This document shows positions 22,316-32,509 of a stretch of 64,000 nt of DNA, piece by piece (position 1 is the stretch's first letter; each line of letters starts with the position of its first letter). The translations under genes were made by a program, and so were the position numbers. The notes under the pieces were generated by a model, which worked only from the letters and a program-made list of their open reading frames with translations, was not told the origin of the DNA and ran no database searches. This DNA comes from Metellina segmentata (lineage: Eukaryota > Arthropoda > Arachnida > Araneae > Tetragnathidae): NCBI GenBank assembly GCA_947359465.1, contig OX375879.1:124631409-124695408 (forward strand), read 5' to 3'.

Positions 22316-24020
22316 ATATCATTGTCCTGGCATGTCCCTGAGTGAAATTTTACAATTTCTTCATTCATTAGGGTTTTAATATTTATTTATATATTCTTGT
22401 AAATAATTTATTCTGCTTCTTTATACATTTGAAAGGTTATTAGTTACAATAATGGAAATAATATTGCAAAAATTTCCAAAAGTAACTTCAATAACTATTG
22501 TCCCAAGTAATATCATTTTCCTGGCATCTCAGATATCATTATGTGGGCAATTAATAGATGACAGCACTGAGTTAAAAGAATACTTTTCAAGTAATCTGGG
22601 GTGGATGTTATTTAAATAAATAACTGCCATTTTGAAAAGTTATCAACTTTTTTTTTGGTCAGCACATACAAGCTCAGAGTTCAAGGTTTATGTAAATTGA
22701 AGATCATTTACCGGGCTTTGATAAAAATTAAATGCTTGTAGTAAATTTTTAATTTTTTTTATTATCAAGTGTATAAAAGATATTTCTTAAATGTGTGTGA
22801 AATTCAAACTGAAATTTTTAAGGGTTCATCCATTAAGCCCTGAACAAGCCTATTTCATCATTATCCTGGCCATCATTGTCCTGCCTTTAACATACCAAGT
22901 CAATGATGTCAAGACAGGAAAATGATGTTTTATGTTCAGTATTTTATAAATATTTAAATTATTAACTGAAGACAAATATATTCTTTACTTTTAACTATTA
23001 ACTTTTGATTATTTATTCTCCATTGTAATTTTTTTAATAGTAAAATACCTTATAATGGGCTTGAAATTTTGAAACTTATTTGTTTCTTTTATTTAAAACA
23101 TAATGTTTTTGTCATTGCACCTAAAAATGCCTAGATATTACTAAATATCCTTTATCACATGCTCTTTTTTATAAGTTGTAAATAATATATGGACAGATAT
23201 GAGTGGTAAAAAGAAACAATCATATGAGGAAAGGTTGTTAAAGAAAAGGTTAGCTGAGAAACGTCGTCAGGAGCATATTAAAAAAAATTCCATAACGTTT
23301 GATACAAGATAAATTGAAGAGGCATGTGAAATATAATTAACCAAAAGATTAAACCAACCCATTAGAAGAAAGGAGTGGTAAAGCCTATAGCTAAAATGAG
23401 TTCGAGGCAGAAAAGGGGAATTATAAAAATAGGAAAGAAAATTCAAAACTCTATCGCTTGAACAAGAAATTGTCATCCGATAGAATTGGCTACCCAAACC
23501 AAGTGAAAGTGGTATAGATATTCAACTTTCAGGTTCTTCAAACCCAGACACAACAAGAGATGATAAAGTTAAGAAAAAAAGTTAATGAAAAAAGTTAGAA
23601 GAGATAGAGCAGAGACCTATATTTGTATAAAGAAACTGGAAGAAAAATTTAAAAAATATACAAGGCAAATGGAAAAATACAAAAAGAAATACTACAGATC
23701 AAAAATAGCTGAGAATTGATTGAAGTAATTTAACACCACACAGCAAAACACGTAATCTGTTAAAAAAGCATAAAAGTTGCAGTAATAGCTATCCACAATG
23801 TTTCTACTTTCTAATAATACTTAAATATTCGGGAATCCATAATTTCCTGAAGTGTCATGTTCCTAGTAATTTTATTTATGTACTTAATCAGCTGAATTAA
23901 AAATACATGGTCATATGAAATGTTCAACAAGAAATTTAAATGTTTTTTTCTATTTTCATCATTGTCCTGGCAGGTTCGTCATTGTCCTGCCTTCCAATAT
24001 TTTGAAATATTTTTTTCCTT
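22316..24020 (+). mobile_element. Element D: CATTGTCCTGGC-motif element with coiled-coil reading frame
   Basis: The motif TCATTGTCCTGGCA and variants occurs at about 22318, 22511, 22857, 22872, 23959 and 23978, and inverted at 22913. Between the clusters, 23201-23290 encodes MSGKKKQSYEERLLKKRLAE, and 23590-23720 a Lys/Glu-rich coiled coil, both with stops. This matches the basic, coiled N-terminus seen in element B (39310). No catalytic part is visible before the assembly gap. Assignment to the same group as elements A-C is inferred from layout. Confidence 0.45.
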
Positions 24021-24151
24021 AACAAAATGTTAATAATTTAGATTGCTGATATTTTTAATTTACTTAATGAACATAGTAGAAAACTATTAGGCCAAAAAAT
24101 AAAGTTTTAAAAACCTTCGATTGAAAAAATTTTAAGAAGCCAATTTTTCCT

Positions 24152-24351
24152 NNNNNNNNNNNNNNNNNNNNNNNNNNNNNNNNNNNNNNNNNNNNNNNNN
24201 NNNNNNNNNNNNNNNNNNNNNNNNNNNNNNNNNNNNNNNNNNNNNNNNNNNNNNNNNNNNNNNNNNNNNNNNNNNNNNNNNNNNNNNNNNNNNNNNNNNN
24301 NNNNNNNNNNNNNNNNNNNNNNNNNNNNNNNNNNNNNNNNNNNNNNNNNNN
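24152..24351. other. Assembly gap (200 N)
   Basis: Exactly 200 N, a conventional placeholder, so the true length is unknown. It lies in the intron between exons B and C of the minus-strand gene and could hide an exon. Confidence 1.
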
Positions 24352-24495
24352 AAATTATATTAAAAATATTATATATATATATATGTGTCATTAGGAGTGG
24401 GAGTCAAACCTTTTCAGGTTTAGACACGTAAAAATGTGACAAGCAGACAATAAACAACTCAGTTCTTGACATACAAAGCAATAGCCTCCACTCAC

Positions 24496-24556
24496 CTCCA
24501 CTTCAAGATTTTCAGGGGAAGCATTCAATTTCCACAAAGGTTTCAGAAAGGAATTA
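24496..24556 (-). CDS. Internal exon B of the unidentified minus-strand host gene
   Basis: The exon is 61 bases with acceptor tctttttctccag and donor GAG|gtgagt. It begins with one base completing a split codon from exon A (AG + T, Ser) and then reads 20 codons including NSFLKPLWKLNASPENLEVE, ending in phase 0. The exact fit of phase to exons A and C, each with one open frame, is the main evidence. No family is recognised. Confidence 0.65.
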
Positions 24557-25463
24557 CTGGAGAAAAAGAATCATTTCTAGTCAGTTTCACAGTTATTAAA
24601 AATCATCAGGATAGTCAATCATAGCAGATCACTAGAAGTCAGTTGCATTTATAAAAACTTTAATTTCAATGAAATGTCCTTACAGATGCTTAGATTCATT
24701 ATTGTTAGGAAAATTATTATTTACCCAACTTTTATTTTGCCAACTTACCTACATGCTTACGTTTCACTTTGCTTCAGCAAGTATTCAAATACCGTACGAC
24801 TCAATGGGAGTCGCACGCTCTAATCTTTGGGAAAACCATTAATTCGTTAGTCTTGATCGCGACTCGACTGTTTTTCCCGGTATGCGTCATAAAATCCAGA
24901 CATCGCAATCGATACTCGTAAACTGTAATTATGTAAATTTTATGTATACAAAATGGTGTTTGCACAGCCCAAGTTGGGTTACTTTTGGAATTAGCTCATT
25001 GAAGGTTTGACCATTCAATTGTTACTATGTTCAATTCGATTTCTTTTAAATACATATATATTTTTAAAGTTGGAGTTCTTCTGTGACATCCAACTCCACT
25101 GCTCTAATTTCCCATCTATTCTGAATGAATCAAAACAGGTATTAGTTACGAGTACCACAGAGCAATCAACAGTTGGTTGATTTGATGGCACGAGGACCCT
25201 ATGGGTCCAACACAAGACCGACGACACAAAGAGAGGAAAGATCACTCGGATACTTCGAGGTCAGGATGCCCACCTATAGACGTGCGGCCGAGCAATCGAC
25301 AGACATGCGCAATTACGAGTCGAGATGACACGCACAGGTCTACTAGTTCCGACATAAACAGATAACATGTAATAAACAATCATAATGTAATAATCATATA
25401 AGCAGGCACTCTAACACAGACCATCACAACTAAGTAACAATATATAAATGTCAATTTATTTAC
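24557..25463. other. Intron between exons A and B, with a CpG-richer stretch
   Basis: About 24785-25330 is richer in CG than its surroundings (for example GTCGCACGCTC, CGTGCGGCCGAGCAATCGAC, ATTACGAGTCGAG) and may be an old MITE, but I could not define terminal repeats. The minus frame at 25015-25245 is not supported. Confidence 0.35.
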
Positions 25464-25519
25464 CTGAAATATTCCACAGCTACTTTATCGAACGCTTCAC
25501 ACATTTTCAGTTGACTGTC
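25464..25519 (-). CDS. Internal exon A (most 5' found) of the unidentified host gene
   Basis: The exon is 56 bases with acceptor tttgttaatgcag and donor TTTCAG|gtaaat. It reads DSQLKMCEAFDKVAVEYF in phase 0 and leaves two bases for the split Ser codon at the A/B junction. It looks like an amphipathic helix. Earlier exons must lie at higher coordinates or beyond the window; I could not find one with confidence. A motif cluster of element C begins about 50 bases upstream of it. Confidence 0.6.
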
Positions 25520-26268
25520 CTGCATTAACAAACAAAATAAAATAAGAATCAATGGGGTAATTCCATGGTGACTAACATAACAATTGAAAGATTTCTTTAA
25601 TGTCTTTTTCTATGCACTAACTTTATTTTTGTCATAATACATTAAACAGGGTGTTATTCTTCTTTGGACAAATGGTGTTATGCTAGTAAATGCAAAAATA
25701 ATATTCAAAATTGTTTATCTGGACATTCAGAAAGCTTTTTGACCAATGTGACTAACATAACGGATATGCAACCCTAGGATATTGTATTAACTTTCATAGC
25801 CATAATTCTCTGAATCTCAAACAATAAACTTAATTTTCTTCTGATATAGTATCCTTGAAAGGTTATTGTTACATTATCAAGTACAAATTCGATATATGTT
25901 TTAATTATAATACAAAAAAAAAGTTTTATTAAAACTTACCTGTGACTAACATAACGTGACTAACATAACATGTGAATACACATTTAACTTAAAGTATTAC
26001 AGATAATATTAACACAAGTGTGAGAATGCAAATAGGATTTTATTAGAGGTTTTTGCATATGTACACATAAAAATTATAGTTCAATCTTTTAATTGAATTG
26101 ATAATGTCCACGAGAATTTACAGTGGGTTGTGACAAAATTTTAATGATTTGTGCTGCTTCAACCCAAGATTTTTCTTCATTTGTGGGAAACACAAAAGTT
26201 GCCTCAGTGCTATTCTTTATGAACAGCACCTAATAATCATATTCATAAATGTTTAACACCTTCCCAAC

Positions 26269-26300
<32 letters not shown>
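26269..26300. repeat. Poly(T) tract
   Basis: About 30 consecutive T. Confidence 0.9.
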
Positions 26301-26301
<1 letters not shown>

Positions 26302-26329
26302 ACTTGGCAGTTATAAATTCCAAGGAGAG

Positions 26330-27010
26330 AAAATCGCCCAATGTTACAATTTCTGTCTCGGGAACCAGTTCAAGAGAATCTACTTCAAAATCATTAACAG
26401 TAACATCATTTTCAGTTTTTCTTTTAATACAGCTACTTCTTTCATGAGAACGTCACCTCCTGTGTTTTGAAATATGCATACTTTAAATTTTCCCATGTTA
26501 ACAACACATCGTGACGACTGAATGCCTCCACTGGATTAACATTCTTAAACAACATTTGCAATTTTTCTTTTCCATCATGTCAGTTTCACCAACAAACAAG
26601 CATTTTGTTTTCAGTTTTTTTTTAAGTTTGAGAAAGAATTATTTTGCATTGCCCATATTACCTCGCCCTCTCAAAACTCTGCTCCACACAATGTGCTTAC
26701 AACAACACCTACTCTATCATGTAGACCCTTTCCATGATAGGATTCGGTAAAATTTCATGACCTGTAGATGTTAAAGGAAGTTAAGGTCATCATGGAGTAT
26801 CTAATTTTAAAATGAGCAGCAGCTCCATCTGTTCATAAAATCACAGATTTCACATTAATTGCACAAGTTGCAGTGCACTCATTTATATAATTCTTTTGTT
26901 AAAAAGTTTACTTCATAAGATGAGTGCTTGTTTTCATCAGAAATTATTGCCTAAAACTATGTCTCGGGTACATCCTCATTGTCAATGCATTGAAAATAAA
27001 TAACAGCTGT
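26330..27010 (-). pseudogene. Decayed transposase-like protein of element C
   Basis: On the minus strand, 26835-26790 reads TDGAAAHFKIRYSMMT, and after one stop 26740-26708 reads YHGKGLHDRVG followed by STLCGAEF. These are the second and third signature blocks also seen in element A (SDGCGSQFKNKY; HGIGPIDGIG) and element B (GHGKGAPGRVGG). Upstream blocks exist but are broken by stops. The invariant D and H residues suggest a DDE/D-type nuclease fold, which is inference. The many stops mean it is dead. Confidence 0.55.
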
Positions 27011-27264
27011 ATAAATGGTCACAAAAACTTGACACTGCTGCTTCGTTGGGTCAGAGTTTTACTAATTCATTACTCGCAAATACAGGTGTCAATTCCATGA
27101 GTAAGAAAATAGGGTACTTATGCACTAACTATCCAGTCGACCCTTTTTAAAAAACAAAAATTGTCACCAATTTTGTGATTTAGATGCAATAACAGATAAG
27201 CCTGACACACTCGCAAGATCTATGCCTTGGTTTCGTGTAATACTTGATAATACATATTTGTTTA
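27011..27264. other. AT-rich remainder to the left of the Helitron-like element
   Basis: No gene is seen. Short in-frame traces on the minus strand may still belong to element C. Confidence 0.3.
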
Positions 27265-27997
27265 TCTCTACTATTATAAAAGGAAGTGTTTGTCTGTTTG
27301 TTTTATTCGTAGCCACAAAATCCTGATGATCCTATGGCTACTTCCAGCAATGAGATTTGACACACAGATAGTCAGAATTTTTTGCAATTTTTGGGTCACA
27401 GCGAATTTTAAAATTCAATCTAGAGCATTTTAAAATGAATTTAATGAAATTTAATTATTATAGTTTTCTTTGGAATGGCAACCGCATAAAGATATGAGAT
27501 TCTTTATTTATTATTTCCATCTTCATTTTGCGCAGAGGATAAAATAAAAGTTTTAACTTTAGTTATGTAGTTCTTTTTCCTATCTCCTAGACCATTAAAG
27601 ATGGAGTAAATCTGCGAAAAATTTCACTTTAGATTGATACCTACCTAAAAATATGATTTTCTTTAAATAAATAATTTTTTAATTGAATATATCTTTTATA
27701 TTTTCGCAAGAGATTGTGACGTCACATGAACTTTCTCTTTCCAAAAAAAAAAACAATTGCATCTTCTGCACTTCGCGTTAAAAAAAAGAAACAGATTACA
27801 TTTCCTGTCCCGTTCCATTACCGCGATGAGAGCAAGAAATAAAAAACATATTGACTGGGATTGTTAAGTTTTTTCGTAAAATCAGAATCGCTAAAGATAG
27901 ATTAAAAATTTCAATGGATTTGAAATCTGCGAAAAATTTTGCACCAGGTTAATACCTTACAACACGGGCAACGCCGGGCTAGCCACGCGGTGGCTAG
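27265..27997 (+). mobile_element. Helitron-like nonautonomous element, copy 3
   Basis: It begins TCTCTACTATTATAAAAGG after an A and ends CTAGCCACGCGGTGGCTAG, a palindrome whose last four bases are the CTAG terminus. CACGGGCAACGCCGGG lies just before. It shares head, body and tail with the copies at 4616-5686 and 6505-7600 but is shorter. The 3' flanking base is A rather than T. Confidence 0.6.
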
Positions 27998-28233
27998 AAT
28001 GAAGGATATAAGTTAACCATTATTTCTGTTTCCTGCCTCACATTTTGTACCATTTGGAACCTACATTCTACAGAACAGCATGCAGTAGAGAATTTTCCAA
28101 GTTACGGAATCTTGCCATCAAAATTTTTACTAGGCCAGTGGTCAAAACTGGTTTAAACTAGTCAGAACGGGTTCAAATGAAACTGGCTTTTTATAATATG
28201 GTTTTATAATATTATATTATGTATATACATATA

Positions 28234-28412
28234 CATTTGGAATGTAAATAAACAATAAACAGGTGTTACCACTTCAATTAAAGTGTATGTTGTTGATGAT
28301 GATGAATTCTTTTTATATTATATATTAGAGCCATAATATGAAGTGAAAAAATTTATCATAATCTACAACATACTTTAATTGAAATGGCACCTGTTTATCT
28401 ACATTCCAAATG
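28234..28412. mobile_element. Foldback MITE inside hAT element 3
   Basis: CATTTGGAATGTAAATAAAC at the left is the inverse of GTTTATCTACATTCCAAATG at the right. The pairing continues through GGTGTTACC/GGCACC and CAATTAAAGTGTATGTTG over about 65 bases with a few mismatches. The centre is AT-rich. Confidence 0.75.
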
Positions 28413-28518
28413 TTTTTTGAAAATGTGGTTAATTAGTGGAGTAACTTTTTTAGTGGCGAACGTTTAGTGAGACCTAAGTATGCCTCCATGATGAAATGGG
28501 ATGAAATTTTAACAACTT

Positions 28519-29436
28519 ACAGAGTTTGAACGGGGGAGAATCGTCGTCCTTCGTGAAGGAGGATTTTCCTATCGCGCAATAGCAGCTTGTGTGCAGCGGA
28601 ACAGTTCCACAGTAATGCGAGTTTGGAAGCAGTGGACCGACGAGCACCGGGCAACTCGAAAAACTGGGAGTGGACTACGGAAGGTGACGTCAGGGCACGA
28701 TAATAGACACTCGGTCCACATGGTGGTGAATGACCGTACAGCTTCCTCCAGGCAGCACTTTGGTCTATGGCTACAGGTGTACTAATGTCGTCTTCGTCAA
28801 TTCGCCGAAGTCTGCTGCACCTTGGACTGTGTGCAAGGATTCCTTTATACAGGATCCCCCTGACGCCAAACCATTGACTGCTGCGTCTGCAATGGGCTCA
28901 TGAGCACAGTCTGGTGTGCTGATTGGCAACAAGTTGTCTTTTCTGACGAATCCCGCTTTAATTTGTGGAACCATGATAGCCGCATTCGTGTTAGACGCTA
29001 TATGCCGGTGAACGCTGCCTTGCTTCCAGAGTGCGTTATCGAACGTCATAGTGGCCGAACAGAGTTATGGTCTGGGGTGCGATTTCGTACCATGGACGAT
29101 CTCAGCTGCTACGAATTGAGGGTAATCTGAATAGCAACAGGTACGTTTGTGAAATCATAGAGTCTGAAGTCGTTCCCTTCTTTCAAGGCATCCCTGGAGC
29201 TATCTTTCAACAGGATAATACACGCTCACATGTTGCAAGGAATGTTCGAGACTTCTTTTCAGCCCAACACATGCAACTTCTTCCTTGGACTGCTTATTCA
29301 CTTGATATGTCGCCTATTGAACACGTGTGGTATTTGGTTGTTTGGCGTCTCCCTCCTGATCTGCGACCCTCAGTCAAAAGACGAACTTTGGGTGCGCATA
29401 CAAACAATATGGAATTCTCTTCCACAAGCAGACATT
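28519..29436 (+). pseudogene. Tc1-type transposase (DD34E family), broken
   Basis: The N-terminal paired-like helix-turn-helix is visible as TEFERGRIVVLREGGFSYRA, CVQRNSSTVMRVWKQW (28519-28660). The catalytic region follows in shifted frames: VFSDESRFNLWNHDSRIRV (first Asp, 28936-29000), FQQDNTRSHVARNVRDFF (second Asp, about 29205-29258) and SPIEHVW (Glu, about 29311-29331). The second Asp to Glu spacing suits DD34E. At least three frameshifts, and the insertion at 29437, disable it. Confidence 0.85.
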
Positions 29437-29695
29437 TGTACAGAAGTCTCTGTGTAAAGTTTCTGTGGTGAAATCTCTGCTGTTAAGTCTCAGCTACAAA
29501 GTGACACTTAATATGTAAAAACGCAATTGTGAACTGAACTGAAGTAGTGGTTCACCGAAATGAATATAAAACCAACGGTGACAAGAACAGACGATCAATA
29601 CCAGGCATTAAGGAATGTTAAGTGTCAGAACGGATTACTAATAAATTGAATGTTTTAGTCGTTGTATTAATTCATGTGGGATTAAATCCACCATA
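29437..29695 (+). repeat. 5' LTR of gypsy-type element 2
   Basis: It begins TGTACAGAAGTCTCTGTG and ends CCACCATA. AAGGTGACCTTGGGAAC follows, in the position of a primer-binding site. Confidence 0.85.
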
Positions 29696-29876
29696 AAGGT
29701 GACCTTGGGAACTTGCACGCATATTTTAAAAAGCTCTAAAAAGTGGAGCCACTGGATAATTCTGCACCTGTGTTCGAGTGATTACAGATAAGTACTTCCG
29801 GATCACTTTCTATTTCTATTTCAATTTTTAATATTTTGCTATAAAGTGTGGTGTTTTGTTTTTGGGGCCTTGCACT

Positions 29877-30626
29877 ATGTCTGAGGTTCATGCCGTACAA
29901 ATTCCTGCTTATAATCGTTCCGATCCTGCTTTATGGTTGGTTATGTGTGAAAGCACATTCGCTCTCGCTACCATTAAAGCAATTACTGAATCGTTAACTA
30001 AATATAACTACATTGTTTCTCATATTCTGCCTGATATTGCATCACTAGTTCGCGATGTGCTTATGAAACCTGATCCCAATGACCCCTTTATGCATCTAAA
30101 AGCAGAACTAATAAATCGTTCGGGAGAATCATCCCAGCAGAAAATACGGCAACTTTTGCAGGGTGAAGAATTGGGCACTCGCAAACCCTCTGAATTATTA
30201 CGTAATATGAAACACCACACCAAAACTCTCAACGTTACAGAAAACTTGATGATGGAACTATTTTTACAACGTTTGCCAGCTTCTGTTCAGTCAATTTTGG
30301 CTGCCGTTTCCGACTTAACATTAGGTAAGGCAGCTGAAATTTCTGATAAAATTTTAGAAGTCACCCCTTTCCCAATGGAAAATTTCGCTGTTTCTAAAAC
30401 TTGTGAACAGTCCCTGGAGGAAAAATTATTTGAAGCAATTTATCAGTTAAATAAACGAGTTGATCGTCTTTCATCTTCTCGTGGTCGATCACCTTTCCGC
30501 TGCGCAAGGAATACTTCTAGTAATCGAACCAATTCTAGAAATCGGGATTATTCTGTATCCTGGTATCATCAGCGTTATGGAACAAATTGTTGGGAGGATA
30601 AATGTGTTAAACCTTGTTCATGGTAG
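29877..30626 (+). CDS. Gag-like protein of gypsy element 2
   Basis: The start MSEVHAVQIPAYNRSDPALW is typical of arthropod gypsy Gag (the conserved 'P.f...dp..Wf...E..F' region). LMKPDPNDPFMHLKAELI, LLRNMKHHTKTL and ELFLQRLPASVQSILAAV follow in family order. The tail is Arg/Ser-rich (about residues 200-230) with no CCHC knuckle. I chose the ATG at 29877, although an in-frame ATG exists seven codons earlier. The frame is open for 249 codons and would form the particle core; the downstream protease lies in another frame. Confidence 0.75.
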   Translation: MSEVHAVQIPAYNRSDPALWLVMCESTFALATIKAITESLTKYNYIVSHILPDIASLVRDVLMKPDPNDPFMHLKAELINRSGESSQQKIRQLLQGEELGTRKPSELLRNMKHHTKTLNVTENLMMELFLQRLPASVQSILAAVSDLTLGKAAEISDKILEVTPFPMENFAVSKTCEQSLEEKLFEAIYQLNKRVDRLSSSRGRSPFRCARNTSSNRTNSRNRDYSVSWYHQRYGTNCWEDKCVKPCSW

Positions 30627-30639
30627 GGAAACGGGACCA

Positions 30640-31015
30640 GCGAAAAATAGAGGCGACTTATTCTTTGCCTCAAATTTCACGTCGCCTGTTCATTAGGGAC
30701 CGGAGAACAAATGTAGCATTTCTGGTCGTTACGGGATCTGACGTGTCAATACTTCCCGCAAATAATTATCAATAACGGAATCCACCCCAACAAACCCTTT
30801 TTGCCACATATTCTTCTTCTATGAATGTTTTTGGTAAAAAAACTCTTACTTTAGACTTTAATTTAAGAGGACAATTTATGTGGACATTTCTAGTTGCCAA
30901 CGTTACCACACCCATTCTTGGAGCAGATTTTCTACATAATTTTGAATTGGTTCCAGATCTTCGTTATAAATGTCTCAGCGACTTCAAAACGAAATTTCAA
31001 ATAATTGGCAAGTGA
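30640..31015 (+). pseudogene. Retropepsin-type protease of gypsy element 2, catalytic Asp replaced
   Basis: The frame after gag contains RDRRTNVAFLVVTGSDVSIL at about 30695-30760. The family motif at this place is [D]TG[AS], but here Val (GTT) occupies the Asp position. The C-terminal part resumes at 30821-31015 in another frame with GADFLHNFELVPD. One stop lies between. Protease activity is not expected. Confidence 0.65.
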
Positions 31016-31974
31016 AACATTCCAATCTTCATTCAGTGAAAACTATTTCTAGCAATACAATTTACCATGATATTTTAAAGCAATTTCCCTCTATTACAAA
31101 ACTTCCAAATCCAAATCAGCCTGTAAAACATAATACTATGCATTACATCACAACAAACGGTCCTCCTGTGGTGGCGAAACCTCGACGGTTAGCTCCAGAT
31201 CGCTTAAAAATTACCAAATCTGAGTTTCAGATCATGATGCAGCTGGGGCATTTGAGACCTTCGAAAAGCAACTATGCATCACCGCTTCACATGGTCCCGA
31301 AAAAGGGAACTTTGGAATGGAGACCTGTGGGTGATTATCGCTCATTAAACGCCCAAACAATAAAGGATAAATATCCAATCTCTTGCATAGCTGATTTTAC
31401 TGCTGTACTACATGGTACAAAAATTTTCAATCATATCGATCTCATCAAAGCTTACCACCAAATTCCCATCCACCCTACTGATATTCATAAAACCGCAATT
31501 TGTACAACGCTCGGCTTATATGAAAGTACGCGTATGCAATTCGGGTTGTGCAACGCATCAGCAACTTTCCAGCGATTTATCGATGAAGTCACTCGCGATT
31601 TACAAGGCGTTTACGCCTTCGTCGATGATATTCTAATCGCATCTAAAAACCCTGATGAGCATTTCAAATACTTAAAGGCTCTGTTTTCAAAATTACAAGA
31701 ATACGGTCTCTGTATAAATATTGCGAAATGCACTTTTGGTACAACTACTATTGATTTTCTAGGTTTTCATCTTTCCGAAAAAGGTATTCAACCTTTTACC
31801 GAGAAAGTGAAATCCATAATTGATTTTCCTAAACCTAATACTTTAACCCAACTTCGTAGATTTTTAGGAATGTTTAACTTTTATAGATGTTTTATACCTA
31901 AAGCTGCGCATATTCTTGCCCCTGTAGTAAAGTTCTTAGAAGGGCACAAAAAACAAAAACAAACCTCTTTCTAG
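30970..31974 (+). CDS. Reverse transcriptase of gypsy element 2
   Basis: The 334-codon open frame is the best-kept retroelement gene of the window. It has SNYASPLHMVPKKGTLEWRP, DYRSLNAQTIKDKYPI, FNHIDLIKAYHQIPIHP (first catalytic Asp), FGLCNASATFQRFIDEV, the catalytic AFVDDILIA and FLGFHLSEKGIQP, then LRRFLGMFNFYRCFIPK of the connection. The N-terminal ~60 residues are linker from the protease. The frame stops at 31974, after which RNase H continues in another phase. The intact YxDD-type box (FVDD) suggests recent activity. Confidence 0.9.
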   Translation: MSQRLQNEISNNWQVKHSNLHSVKTISSNTIYHDILKQFPSITKLPNPNQPVKHNTMHYITTNGPPVVAKPRRLAPDRLKITKSEFQIMMQLGHLRPSKSNYASPLHMVPKKGTLEWRPVGDYRSLNAQTIKDKYPISCIADFTAVLHGTKIFNHIDLIKAYHQIPIHPTDIHKTAICTTLGLYESTRMQFGLCNASATFQRFIDEVTRDLQGVYAFVDDILIASKNPDEHFKYLKALFSKLQEYGLCINIAKCTFGTTTIDFLGFHLSEKGIQPFTEKVKSIIDFPKPNTLTQLRRFLGMFNFYRCFIPKAAHILAPVVKFLEGHKKQKQTSF

Positions 31975-32500
31975 TGTTTGCAATTCGTCCAAACAACTTG
32001 AGAGGAATGAGTATGCCGAACAAGCTTTCATTGCTGCCAAAAACGTGATTGCTCAGGCAACCCTTTTGAGACACCCAATTCCCTGAGCTCAGCTGAGTAT
32101 ATGGGTAGATGCGTCTGATGTCGCAATTGGTGGCAGTCTGATGCAGTTCTCTCAGCAGCAATGGGAACCGTTAGCTCTTTCTCCATGAAACTCAATAGTA
32201 GTCAACGAAAATGGTCGACATATGACAGGGAATTATTTTCTATTTTTTCCGCAATAAAGAAATTCCAGCATATGTTAGAGGGTAGAACTTTTCAAATTTT
32301 CACAGATCAAAAACCGCTAATTTACGCCTTTAAGCAAAACCCCCTCATAAATATTCACACAGGCCATTAAGCCAATTAGATTTCATTTCCCAGTATTCCA
32401 CTGACAGGGTTCATGTGCAGGGTTCCAAAAACATAGTCGCTGATACACTTTCGAGGATTGAAATTGATTCCATTACGGAATCGCCACTATTAAATTTCTG
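31975..32500 (+). pseudogene. RNase H region of gypsy element 2
   Basis: From about 32108 the frame VDASDVAIGGSLMQ leads, after a frame change, to SSQRKWSTYDRELFSIFSAI (32200-32260) and IFTDQKPLIYAFKQNP (32296-32343), the RNase H blocks of Ty3/gypsy polymerases. Breaks follow at 32370. DRVHVQGSKNIVADTLSRIE around 32403-32462 is the tether region. Confidence 0.75.
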
Positions 32501-32509
32501 AGATTTCTA

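Larger units (their letters stand above)
25568..27010 (-). mobile_element. Element C: GTGACTAACATAAC-motif element
   Basis: Four exact copies of GTGACTAACATAAC, all on plus, lie at 25568, 25748, 25942 and 25956; the last two are tandem. To their right on the minus strand is a decayed coding region of the same type as elements A and B. The right boundary and its motif copies are not found, so the end is approximate; the Helitron-like element at 27265 may have replaced it. Confidence 0.5.

Noticed and set aside
22131..22322. Tyr/Ile-rich minus frame
   Set aside because: A translation artefact of a TA microsatellite.
24107..24391. 94-codon minus frame across the gap
   Set aside because: It is mostly N; not a real open frame.
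28771..29049. 92-codon minus frame
   Set aside because: Antisense shadow of the Tc1 transposase.
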